Positions 1 through 7,213 of a stretch of 30,862 nucleotides of DNA are shown here, piece after piece (the stretch's first letter is position 1; each line of letters starts with the position of its first letter). This stretch comes from Candidatus Latescibacterota bacterium (lineage in GTDB: Bacteria > Krumholzibacteriota > Krumholzibacteriia > WVZY01 > JAKEHA01). The translations under genes were made by a program, and so were the position numbers. A model generated the notes under the pieces. That model was not told the origin of the DNA. It saw nothing but the letters and a program-made list of their open reading frames with translations, and searched no databases. Location of the stretch: positions 1-30,862 of the forward strand of contig JAKEHA010000080.1 in assembly GCA_022615275.1 (NCBI GenBank), in the 5' to 3' direction.

Positions 1-2
1 CC

Positions 3-962
3 GAGCGCTACGACGTCCGTGGCCCGACATCGAGCGTGTCGAACCGTCCGGGCACCCGCGTGACCGACGTGGCGACGCAGCTCAACGGCAACTACAAGAA
101 GATCGTTTGGGACGCCGGCGACATCACCCAGAGCTTGGGTGACGGCACGGGCGCTCCGGAGAAGTCGAACGACTACGCCATGGTCAACACGTACCTTGGC
201 GGCGGTAACGTCGGCGTGTACATCTGCGGCGACGACTATCCGACGGGGCTCAACACCGCCGCCGGCGCTTCGGCTGTCACGTTCAAGTCGACGTACATCA
301 CCTACACCCTCACCACGGGTGACCACCGTCCCAGCTACGGCCTCGCGCCGATCGGCACGGGCGCCGGCGGTGCCTTCGGTGCGGACACGTGGGTCATCTA
401 CGGCGGCTGCGCTCTCATCAACGACTTCGACGTCGTGGCCCCGACGGGTTCGTCGGTCATGGAGTCGACGTATGGTGCGAACGTGGGCACGAACGGTGCT
501 GAAATCTCGAAGGTGACTGCGGCCGGTGTCGGGAACTCCCGCGTCATGATCAGCGGTTACAGCTTCATCTACATTCGTGACGATGAAGAAGATGGCGTGC
601 TGGATCGCTCGAAGCACCTGTTCGATATCCTGACGTACCTCCAGAACGATCCGGATCAGCCGACCGACGCCAAGCCGGTGGCTGTGAACAACCTCGAGCA
701 GAACTACCCGAACCCGTTCAACCCGCAGACCACGATCGCGTTCTCCATCAAGGATCGCGCGCGCGTGAAGATCGACGTGTACAACGTCGCGGGCGAACTG
801 GTGAAGACGTTGCTCGACGAGACGCGCGCAGCGGGCTCCTACACGGACGTCCGCTGGGACGGCACCAACGGTGCCAACCAGCCCGTTTCGAGCGGTGTGT
901 ACTTCTACAAGCTCGTGTCGAACAACTTCTCGCAGACGAAGAAGATGGTTCTTCTGAAGTAA
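3..962 (+). CDS. Secreted protein with C-terminal FlgD-Ig/T9SS-type sorting domain (5' end outside window)
   Basis: The frame is open from the first bases, so the true start lies upstream; the internal GTG at 36 has no ribosome site. The last ~90 residues form a FlgD-Ig/Por-secretion-tail type domain: NYPNPFNP at 702-725, then a beta-sandwich pattern ending in GVYFYKL and KKMVLLK. Such tails in FCB bacteria direct export and surface attachment by type IX-like systems (family knowledge). The part before it contains YKKIVW, a glycine-rich turn and YICGDD, resembling the alternating strand/loop pattern (YKNILW) of the lipoprotein at 3377-5752, so a shared alpha/beta domain is possible (inference). 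No catalytic residues are recognised. A terminator begins 40 bases after the stop. The C-terminal call is firm; the function of the rest is unknown. Confidence 0.85.
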   Translation, partial: ERYDVRGPTSSVSNRPGTRVTDVATQLNGNYKKIVWDAGDITQSLGDGTGAPEKSNDYAMVNTYLGGGNVGVYICGDDYPTGLNTAAGASAVTFKSTYITYTLTTGDHRPSYGLAPIGTGAGGAFGADTWVIYGGCALINDFDVVAPTGSSVMESTYGANVGTNGAEISKVTAAGVGNSRVMISGYSFIYIRDDEEDGVLDRSKHLFDILTYLQNDPDQPTDAKPVAVNNLEQNYPNPFNPQTTIAFSIKDRARVKIDVYNVAGELVKTLLDETRAAGSYTDVRWDGTNGANQPVSSGVYFYKLVSNNFSQTKKMVLLK

Positions 963-1002
963 GGAAGTTGTCGTAGCAAGCGTGTAGTGTGTTAAGCGGC
1001 GG

Positions 1003-1039
1003 GGGCCGCGTCGACGGACGCGGCCCTCGCCTTTTTTTT
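1003..1039 (+). terminator. Rho-independent terminator
   Basis: A perfect 10-bp stem (1003-1012 with 1017-1026) closes a GACG tetraloop. A run of eight T (1032-1039) follows five bases later. It lies 40 bases after the stop of the secreted-protein gene and should end that transcript. Confidence 0.9.
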
Positions 1040-1090
1040 GCCCAGCCGGTTTGCGCGGGAGGCGATGCGCCGCAGGGCTTGGAGGCTGCG

Positions 1091-1137
1091 GGCGCGCGGC
1101 GGGTGTCCCGCGAGCGGGAACCCTCCCGCCGCGCGCC
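1091..1137. repeat. GC-rich compound hairpin in intergenic region
   Basis: A perfect 13-bp inverted repeat (1091-1103 with 1125-1137) encloses a second hairpin (1106-1111 with 1114-1119). No T-run follows, so it is not an intrinsic terminator. It lies in the gene-free stretch between the terminator at 1039 and the promoter at 1349. No codon-like pattern is visible on either strand here. It could be a structured RNA, a REP-like palindrome or a protein-binding site. Confidence 0.6.
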
Positions 1138-1156
1138 ACCACGTCGGCAGGCTTGC

Positions 1157-1255
1157 GCGAGGGCGAGGCTTCCCGACGCGAACTTCCGCAGCGAGCGATA
1201 ATTCCCATCGGAAGCGAGCGAGGACCTGAGAGCGGAGGGAAGACCTCGCCCTCGC
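1157..1255. repeat. Long imperfect inverted repeat, possible structured RNA
   Basis: The arms 1157-1174 and 1237-1255 pair over 18 bp with one unpaired A at 1243. Inside them CTTCCG (1183-1188) can pair with CGGAAG (1209-1214). With the hairpin at 1091-1137, most of the ~300-base gene-free stretch can fold. I compared it by eye with RNase P RNA, tmRNA and SRP RNA and saw none of their signature motifs. No promoter is evident immediately upstream, so transcription is unproven. Confidence 0.45.
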
Positions 1256-1348
1256 CCATTCTCCGCGGACCCAGGACACGGTAACCGGGGGACCCGGTCC
1301 GACCCTATCAGCGGGTAGCCGTGGGGGCGGAGGGGGCGGAGAATTGGA

Positions 1349-1378
1349 TTGACAGATTTCTCCAAACTCCCTTATATT
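1349..1378 (+). promoter_or_regulatory. Sigma-70-type promoter for the 1445-7086 unit
   Basis: A perfect -35 box TTGACA (1349-1354) and a -10 box TATATT (1373-1378) are separated by 18 bases. The region is locally AT-rich in an otherwise GC-rich sequence. Initiation near 1385 would give a leader of about 60 bases before the ATG at 1445, with GAAGGAG at 1427-1433 as ribosome site. It is the best promoter in the window. Confidence 0.85.
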
Positions 1379-1444
1379 GCAGCCGCTTCCACACCAGTCC
1401 CCAAGGCCAGATTGCCCCACGAGCGCGAAGGAGCCGTTCTTCGA

Positions 1445-3367
1445 ATGAGAAGATACGTCCAGGGTCTAGTCGTACTAGGCGTGATCGCCGCCGCGATTGG
1501 TATGTCCTGTCGTCGCAACCAGCCCTCGCTGGTCGACCGCAATCAACCCCCCGAGACCCAACTTTGGTACGCCCCGCCCGATTCCTCCGACTACGAGTAC
1601 CTGGTGCACATGTACTGGCGCGGCGTGGATGGAGACGGCACCACACCGCGCTACATTTGGACCGTTCAGGACTCGCTCGTGGAAGGCGAGGCGACCTGGA
1701 ATCCGGCCGCGAGTATCGCCGACTATCGGCAGGGGCGCATCACCTCGCGCACCGACTCGGTGTTAGCGTTCACGGCGTACAAGAACGTCGCGGGCGTGGG
1801 CGTGCGCAAGAACCGCCAGGCGTTCTACGTGGCAGCCATCGACGACAACGGCGTCATCGATCCCACGCCGGCCGTAGTCGAATTCGTCGCCACGATCGGG
1901 CGTTTGCCGGAAATGCGCTTCGTGGTGTATCCGGATGAGATCACGCCCAGCCCGTATCGGAATCGCACGCCGCCCGCCGACACCGTCGGCATGTTCAAGC
2001 CGTTCGCCATCAGCTACCACGGCCTGACCACCAACGGCCAGGTACGCGGCTACGAGTTCTTCGCCTTGAGTTCCACCATCACGCTTCCGGGCCAGAACGT
2101 GTGGACCGAAGACCTCTCCGATACACTGCGGACGTTCTCAAACGTGGGCGTGGAGGCGCTGCCCGCGGGCGTGCTCCGCTTCGCCGCGCGGTGCATCGAC
2201 GACGCCAACGCGGAGTCCCAGATCGACGCCGGCCAATTCACCCGCGGTGTCGCGCAGGTGGTCGTCAACTTCGACCCCGACACCTGGATCACGGACGTCA
2301 AGAACACGTACATCAAGAGCTCGACCGCGATCACGGAGGACATCGACTTCACCGACGGCGTCCCCGACACGGTCCCTTTCAACAGCTGGACCTACTTCCA
2401 GTACAGCGCGCGCGACGACGTGCGCGACACGTGGACGTGCTCGCTGACGAACCCGGACAAGTGCATCGATTTCCAGGTCAAGTACCAGGTCGTCACCACC
2501 AGCGGCAACAACGAGGACAGCGGGTGGCTGCCGCGCAACGGCACCCACGACTCGGACGCCAACGCGGCCACCGATTCCAACTCGGTCAACGCGGGTTCGC
2601 TCGACTACACGTGGTTCGTGCGCGGCGTGGACGAGAACGGCACCGTCGACGGAACGCCTCCCAGCTTCAAGGTGGTGGGGAACTTCCGGCCCATCCTGCA
2701 CACCTCGAACATGGCGGACCACTTCGGGAACCCGCTCAACCAGGCCATCGTGGATACCCTGACGTGGAACTTCTACAAGCCCATCGGCTGGCCCGCCGCC
2801 GACTCGCTCGCGGACGCGTCCACCGGGTTCACCTACGAGAAGCGCTGGGCCTGGACCTTGAACGCGAGCGGGCGCGATCACGACAAGGATCCGGACGGGT
2901 CGTCGATCCAATCGTGGCGGTACTACGTGTTCAGCAACTACACGCCCGGCGCGGGCGAGAACCCCGGTTCGGGCACGTCGTGGAACTTGGGGCGCTCGGG
3001 CGACTCGTGGTTCCCCTCGTCGAGCCTGAACATAATGAGCGATCGCTTCGAGCTCGTCGTCCGCTACAACGACCCCGAAGGCGACGACCTCATGACGCGT
3101 CTGCCGGCCTATTTCAATCAACTCCTCACCATCGTGTTGTACGGACGCGATACCATCACAACCGGCGGCGGCGAGTTCATTCAGAGTGTGTATTGGGACC
3201 CCGTTCCCACCGCGGACTGCGACGAGCAGGAATGCTGCGGCCGCTTCAAGGCGTGCGCGGGCACCGGTGTCAGCACGCGCAATACGATCAACACGTTCGC
3301 GATATCGCCGAACGGTCGCGCGACGCCCAAGAAGACGTGGTCCTTCTTCTTCAAGTTCGTGCGCTAG
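1445..3367 (+). CDS. Probable lipoprotein of unknown function with Ig-like repeats (first of a tandem pair)
   Basis: A 640-residue protein. The ATG at 1445 is preferred because GAAGGAG lies 11 bases upstream and it opens a signal sequence (MRRYVQG, then a hydrophobic stretch) ending at Cys22. The lipobox GMSC is imperfect, so a secreted form is possible. An earlier in-frame TTG at 1349 is the promoter -35 box. After the signal comes 'NQPP', then beta-rich segments with 'FYVAAIDDNG' and 'WFVRGVDENG' motifs, typical of fibronectin-III or Ig-like repeats. Near the C-terminus lies a cysteine cluster (Cys592, 597, 598, 604), suggesting disulfides. The N-terminal ~150 residues resemble the next gene (NQPP, a W-G-D-DG segment, the 'VDEQG' motif), so the two look like diverged duplicates. 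Nine bases separate it from that gene. Function unknown. Confidence 0.85.
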   Translation: MRRYVQGLVVLGVIAAAIGMSCRRNQPSLVDRNQPPETQLWYAPPDSSDYEYLVHMYWRGVDGDGTTPRYIWTVQDSLVEGEATWNPAASIADYRQGRITSRTDSVLAFTAYKNVAGVGVRKNRQAFYVAAIDDNGVIDPTPAVVEFVATIGRLPEMRFVVYPDEITPSPYRNRTPPADTVGMFKPFAISYHGLTTNGQVRGYEFFALSSTITLPGQNVWTEDLSDTLRTFSNVGVEALPAGVLRFAARCIDDANAESQIDAGQFTRGVAQVVVNFDPDTWITDVKNTYIKSSTAITEDIDFTDGVPDTVPFNSWTYFQYSARDDVRDTWTCSLTNPDKCIDFQVKYQVVTTSGNNEDSGWLPRNGTHDSDANAATDSNSVNAGSLDYTWFVRGVDENGTVDGTPPSFKVVGNFRPILHTSNMADHFGNPLNQAIVDTLTWNFYKPIGWPAADSLADASTGFTYEKRWAWTLNASGRDHDKDPDGSSIQSWRYYVFSNYTPGAGENPGSGTSWNLGRSGDSWFPSSSLNIMSDRFELVVRYNDPEGDDLMTRLPAYFNQLLTIVLYGRDTITTGGGEFIQSVYWDPVPTADCDEQECCGRFKACAGTGVSTRNTINTFAISPNGRATPKKTWSFFFKFVR

Positions 3368-3376
3368 GGGGTTGCT

Positions 3377-5752
3377 ATGATGAATCACCGCCGGGGCCGC
3401 TATCTCGGATCGAGCCTGTGCGCGCTCTTCATGATGGGTGCGTGCGCATCGGATACCATCGACGGCGAGCACACGGAAAACCAGCCCCCCAACGTGTGGC
3501 TCGCGGCCGCTCCGCCCGAGGGCTCGACGGGAACCTATACCGTCGAGCTGTTCTGGGGCGGCTGGGACCCGGACGGCGAGATCGCTAAGTACGAATACCT
3601 CGTCACGGACAACGTTACCGGCGTCTTCAACCCCGCCGACACCATCGGCGTGGGCTGGTCCGGGGTGATCGGCAACCATTCCACCTTCACCTTCTCGGCC
3701 GACTCCCTGGCCGAAGCGGCGACCGGGCAGAAGGCGATCTTCATGCGCTCGCACACGTTCTTCGTGCGCGCGGTCGACGAGCAGGGGCTTCGCTCGCGTG
3801 AGCCGGCGTACCGCTCGTTCACGTCGCGAACCATCTCCCCCGAGGTTCGCATCACGACCCCGCGCGCCGAGCTCGGGATCACACCGGCCGACATGCCGCC
3901 CATCTCCACGCTGACGTGGAACGCGACCGACTATGTCGACGACGACATTACCAAACAGGACCCGGACTCGGTCCAATGGGCGTTGGTCAGTACCGTGGGC
4001 TTTGGGAACAGCTACCTCAACGCGATCAACTATTTGCGCTCTCCGGCGTCGGCGCCCGACTGGTATCCGTGGGCGTGGTACCGCGCGCCCCAGGACTCCG
4101 GCAAGTCGTGGACCACGCCGCCCTTGGAGTTCGGAGACTACGTGTTCGCGATCCGCGCCAAGGATGAAGCGGGCGCGGTGACGCCGGTCCTGGCCGAGCC
4201 CGTCAACGTGCGCCGCCTCAAGGTGGCGTCGCGCAACTCGGGGCCGACCCTCGTGGTCACGAGCAGCTTGATCGGCAGCGTCGTCGCCGCGTCGTGCGAC
4301 TATCCGCTGATCATCGTCGACGTGCCCGCCGGCGTCGACCTCGCGTTTTCGTTGAGCGCGTGCGCCGACTCCTACGGCGGAACCGTGGCGGGCTACCGCT
4401 ACGGATGGGACATTCTCGACTTGAACGATCCCGAGCAGTGGGAAGTCGACTACACGCCGTTCATCGGTTCTGTCGCCAACACGCCCGCGCGCTCGTTCAA
4501 CTTCGGCACGCACACGTTCACGGCGGAAGTGATCGACAACTCGGGCTTCTGTACGCGCATCGAGATCAAGGTCAACATCGTTCGATTCACGGGTGAGCGC
4601 AACTTGCTCGTAGTCGACGACTACCGTGCCGACGAAGTCCCGGGCCAATCGGGATGGGCCGCCACCAACGGCGGCGTCCCCAACGACGCCGAGCACGACG
4701 CGTTCTGGCTCGAGATGGTGTCCAACCTGGAGGGGTTCGACCCCAGCCGCGACATGATCGCGACCTCGCTGGATCGCGAATTGCCGCTGACCACGATTGC
4801 GGGGTACAAGAACATCCTGTGGAGCTCGTTCAGCGATCTCGACACGCGCGACGTGAGCGCGCTCCCGCTCCTCTATACGTACATCCAGTACCGCTCCAAG
4901 CGTCCGCCCGCCAACCCGGCTGGCGCGTGCAGCCCGACGGGGGGCGTGCAGGGAAAGGTCCTGCCGAACTTCCTCGGACTCGCCATGCAGGCGGGGGTGC
5001 ACGTGGTGCTCTCGGGCAACCACCCCGTCCAGAACGTGGTGCCGCGCTTCGGCACGTTCAACGTGCGTTGGCCGATGATTCCCGCCCTCGAATTGGAGCC
5101 GGGGAACCCGCAGACGGGGACTCCCGACCCGGACGATCTGGCCAACCTGCCCGGCAACCACGGCTTCGCCTACCGCGAGTTGTGCGTCGACGTGATCGAC
5201 TACGCGCTTCTCTACGGGCAGCGCCCGCGTCTGACGGGTATGGGTTCCAACCGGCGCTATTGCGGAATCACGGGCTGGCGCACGGCCAACGGGTCGCGCC
5301 GCGATCACACCATGCGCTCCGGAATTCCGGCCGATCCCAATTTCCCGCCCCTGACGCTGCGGCCCGAAGCCGCGGGGACCGGGCGCTTGTTCGCGCCGAA
5401 CTCGCAGGGGATCGACGCCGAGGTGTACAATCCGGCGTACTTCCGGCAGACGGGTGCGTGTCAGTACATCGTCGATCCGCGTCCGTGCTTCGAGCCGATC
5501 TATTTGTTGGATTGCCTTGCCACCAGCGAGCGCACATATCAGCAACCGATCGCCTTCTGGACCAGCACGTACGCCAGCGTCGTCGGGGACGACATTCCGG
5601 GCGGCATCGGCGCGCGTAGCGCCGTGTTCGGCTTTCCGCCGGTATACTTCAACCCGAGCGAGATGAAGACGGCCATCGAGTACATTCTGTTCGACGAATG
5701 GCAGCTTCCGCGCAAGGCGGCCTCGGCATCGACGGCATCGGCGTCGCGCTGA
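3377..5752 (+). CDS. Lipoprotein of unknown function with Ig-like N-terminal part and a putative alpha/beta domain
   Basis: A 791-residue protein with GGGGG eight bases upstream of ATG (a second ATG follows immediately). The lipobox is MGAC, lipidation at Cys23. The N-terminal part (about 30-400) parallels the preceding gene: NQPP, 'WDPDGEIAKYEY', then 'HTFFVRAVDEQGLRS' and 'YVFAIRAKDEAG', which are Ig/fibronectin-III-like signatures. From about residue 406 the pattern changes: LLVVDDY, YKNILWSS and VHVVLSGNH look like successive strands of an alpha/beta (class I amidotransferase-like) fold, but I see no Cys-His-Glu triad (inference). The extreme C-terminus is alanine/serine rich. It is probably co-transcribed with 1445-3367 and 5797-7086, suggesting an envelope complex. 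No function can be assigned. Confidence 0.85.
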   Translation: MMNHRRGRYLGSSLCALFMMGACASDTIDGEHTENQPPNVWLAAAPPEGSTGTYTVELFWGGWDPDGEIAKYEYLVTDNVTGVFNPADTIGVGWSGVIGNHSTFTFSADSLAEAATGQKAIFMRSHTFFVRAVDEQGLRSREPAYRSFTSRTISPEVRITTPRAELGITPADMPPISTLTWNATDYVDDDITKQDPDSVQWALVSTVGFGNSYLNAINYLRSPASAPDWYPWAWYRAPQDSGKSWTTPPLEFGDYVFAIRAKDEAGAVTPVLAEPVNVRRLKVASRNSGPTLVVTSSLIGSVVAASCDYPLIIVDVPAGVDLAFSLSACADSYGGTVAGYRYGWDILDLNDPEQWEVDYTPFIGSVANTPARSFNFGTHTFTAEVIDNSGFCTRIEIKVNIVRFTGERNLLVVDDYRADEVPGQSGWAATNGGVPNDAEHDAFWLEMVSNLEGFDPSRDMIATSLDRELPLTTIAGYKNILWSSFSDLDTRDVSALPLLYTYIQYRSKRPPANPAGACSPTGGVQGKVLPNFLGLAMQAGVHVVLSGNHPVQNVVPRFGTFNVRWPMIPALELEPGNPQTGTPDPDDLANLPGNHGFAYRELCVDVIDYALLYGQRPRLTGMGSNRRYCGITGWRTANGSRRDHTMRSGIPADPNFPPLTLRPEAAGTGRLFAPNSQGIDAEVYNPAYFRQTGACQYIVDPRPCFEPIYLLDCLATSERTYQQPIAFWTSTYASVVGDDIPGGIGARSAVFGFPPVYFNPSEMKTAIEYILFDEWQLPRKAASASTASASR

Positions 5753-5781
5753 CCAATGCCTGCGCGTCGTTGGTTTTTCCC

Positions 5782-5791
5782 GGAGGAGGGG
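5782..5791 (+). promoter_or_regulatory. Strong Shine-Dalgarno that fixes a TTG start
   Basis: GGAGGAGGGG lies five bases upstream of TTG 5797. It outweighs the in-frame start at 5698, which would overlap the preceding gene and place ~33 non-signal residues before the hydrophobic segment. Confidence 0.8.
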
Positions 5792-5796
5792 ACCTC

Positions 5797-7086
5797 TTGA
5801 ACGCTCCTGGTTCCTGGGCCCGCGCGACGGCCGCCGCCGCCGCGCTGGCGGTGGTTTATGGCGGGGTGTCCGTCGCGCGCGCGGGTGCTCCCGACTCGTT
5901 GTTGCTCTACGCGCCCACGGGGGTTACGGCTTACAGCGTCTTCCAGCCCGGCACGCAGAGCTTCGTCAATTACATTTTGTGGGACGACGTCCCGGACAAT
6001 ATCGGCACGTTGATCGAGGCGCCCTCGGCATGGGCGCTCAACACCACTCCGTCAAACCAATTGTCCGTGGTGCAATCGCGCGGGGCGTACCGCGGCGACA
6101 TCGATCGCACGGTGCTGTTCACGGCGCAGAAGGCGGGGTTCGTCGGCACCGACTCGGTGGTGGTGAGCTACGAGATCCGCCTCGAAGAAAACTTGAGCGG
6201 TCGCATCACGCTACTCCCGACCTACGTCCCCGGCACCTGGGTCCCCATCCGGTTCTCGTCGGGCACGCTCGACTTCGGGCTGGAGATCTCCTTCGCCGCC
6301 GGCGTCGTCGATCGCTTCAGCACCTTCTCCGTCGGGATGCAGGACTTCGAAGGATTCCACGTCTGGCGCGGCATCCGGTCGGACGGCAGCGATCTCGCGG
6401 TCATCGGCGAGCTATCCAAGCAGGAGGCGTTCCTGGGCGACCAGCCGGGGGGCGCGCTGCTGGATTCGGTCTACTTCTACGACGTGATTCCGACACTTCG
6501 CCAGGGCCGGCCCTGGATCTCGCCGTTCGGCGCCATCGATTGCGTGGGCACCCGTTTCGACCTGCCGCTGGATCCCGATCAGTTCTTCTGGTACGACTGC
6601 AACGCGTCGAACGGGTTCACTTACTATTACGCGGTCACGACGTTCGACCGCGGCTACACCTCGACCTCGAGCCAGCAGGGGCTCTTCAAAGTCGACAACT
6701 GCTTCGTGTCTCTCGGGGAGCCGTTCGAGTGCCCGGACGAGTTGCGCGAGCTGACGATGGAGGTCGACCCGCAGGGCGACTTGTACAATGTATACGTCGT
6801 TCCCAACCCGTATCGTTCCGGTGGGAGCCGCTTGACGACTTCGAATTATCACAATTTCCCGGACGACCAGGTTCGCTTCGTCAACATTCCGCCCGACTGC
6901 ACGATCAAGGTGTTCACGGTATCGGGTGATCTGGTTTGGGAGAACATCCAGTCGGGCAACGGCGGCAACGTCGCCTGGGACCTGACCAACCGGCGTTCCG
7001 AGAGCGTCACCTCCGGCGTGTACATCTACCGGGTCGAAAAGCCGGACGGGGACGCCGTCTTCGGGCGCCTCGTCGTCATTCGATAG
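5797..7086 (+). CDS. Secreted protein with C-terminal FlgD-Ig/T9SS-like domain
   Basis: A 429-residue protein starting at TTG 5797, chosen for the strong ribosome site and because it opens a clean signal peptide (alanine/valine-rich core, cleavage probably after ARA near residue 28). The middle is beta-rich and contains 'FEGFHVWRG' and 'TYYYAVTTFDRG', common in uncharacterised FCB secreted proteins. The last ~95 residues form a FlgD-Ig-like domain: VVPNPYR, then VRFVNIPP, IKVFTVSGDLV, WDLTNR, SGVYIYRV and a terminal GRLVVIR. It is the last gene of the unit begun at 1349, 44 bases after the 3377-5752 lipoprotein and followed by a terminator. It may be an exported partner of the two lipoproteins (inference). 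Function unknown. Confidence 0.88.
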   Translation: MNAPGSWARATAAAAALAVVYGGVSVARAGAPDSLLLYAPTGVTAYSVFQPGTQSFVNYILWDDVPDNIGTLIEAPSAWALNTTPSNQLSVVQSRGAYRGDIDRTVLFTAQKAGFVGTDSVVVSYEIRLEENLSGRITLLPTYVPGTWVPIRFSSGTLDFGLEISFAAGVVDRFSTFSVGMQDFEGFHVWRGIRSDGSDLAVIGELSKQEAFLGDQPGGALLDSVYFYDVIPTLRQGRPWISPFGAIDCVGTRFDLPLDPDQFFWYDCNASNGFTYYYAVTTFDRGYTSTSSQQGLFKVDNCFVSLGEPFECPDELRELTMEVDPQGDLYNVYVVPNPYRSGGSRLTTSNYHNFPDDQVRFVNIPPDCTIKVFTVSGDLVWENIQSGNGGNVAWDLTNRRSESVTSGVYIYRVEKPDGDAVFGRLVVIR

Positions 7087-7113
7087 CCAGGCGCAGATCG
7101 CGATTCCTACCAG

Positions 7114-7148
7114 GCGCCCGGGTCATTTGACGCCGGGCGCTTTTCTTT
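7114..7148 (+). terminator. Rho-independent terminator of the lipoprotein unit
   Basis: An 8-bp GC stem (7114-7121 with 7133-7140) can extend inward by about three pairs with one bulged G. It is followed at once by TTTTCTTT (7141-7148). It begins 27 bases after the stop at 7086. Confidence 0.88.
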
Positions 7149-7156
7149 GGTAAGAG
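7127..7156 (+). promoter_or_regulatory. Candidate promoter overlapping the terminator, for the 7214-18896 operon
   Basis: TTGACG (7127-7132, five of six matches to the -35 consensus) lies in the terminator loop and inner stem. Eighteen bases later comes TAAGAG (7151-7156), a weak -10 with three matches. Initiation would fall near 7163, about 50 bases before the ATG at 7214. No better promoter is visible in the 65 bases after the terminator. The poor -10 makes this tentative. Confidence 0.3.
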
Positions 7157-7213
7157 TTGAGACACGCGCGATCGAGGCTCGCCCGTCGGAACTTTCGTTT
7201 TCGAAAGGCAATC

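Noticed and set aside
1157..1255. RNase P RNA, tmRNA or SRP RNA in the structured intergenic stretch
   Set aside because: None of their conserved sequence blocks is visible; only generic pairing is seen.
1349..1444. Upstream extension of the first lipoprotein to a TTG at 1349
   Set aside because: That TTG is part of the TTGACA promoter box, and the extension would place 32 polar residues before the signal sequence.
2138..5545. Very long open frame (1,135 codons) on the minus strand
   Set aside because: It lies opposite two lipoprotein genes that have promoter, ribosome sites and signal sequences. Its translation is Arg/Val/His-rich low-complexity sequence with no domain, as expected opposite GC-rich coding DNA.
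7157..7213. Longer aldehyde dehydrogenase start at TTG 7157
   Set aside because: It adds a basic stretch not typical of the family and ignores the AAAGG site before ATG 7214.
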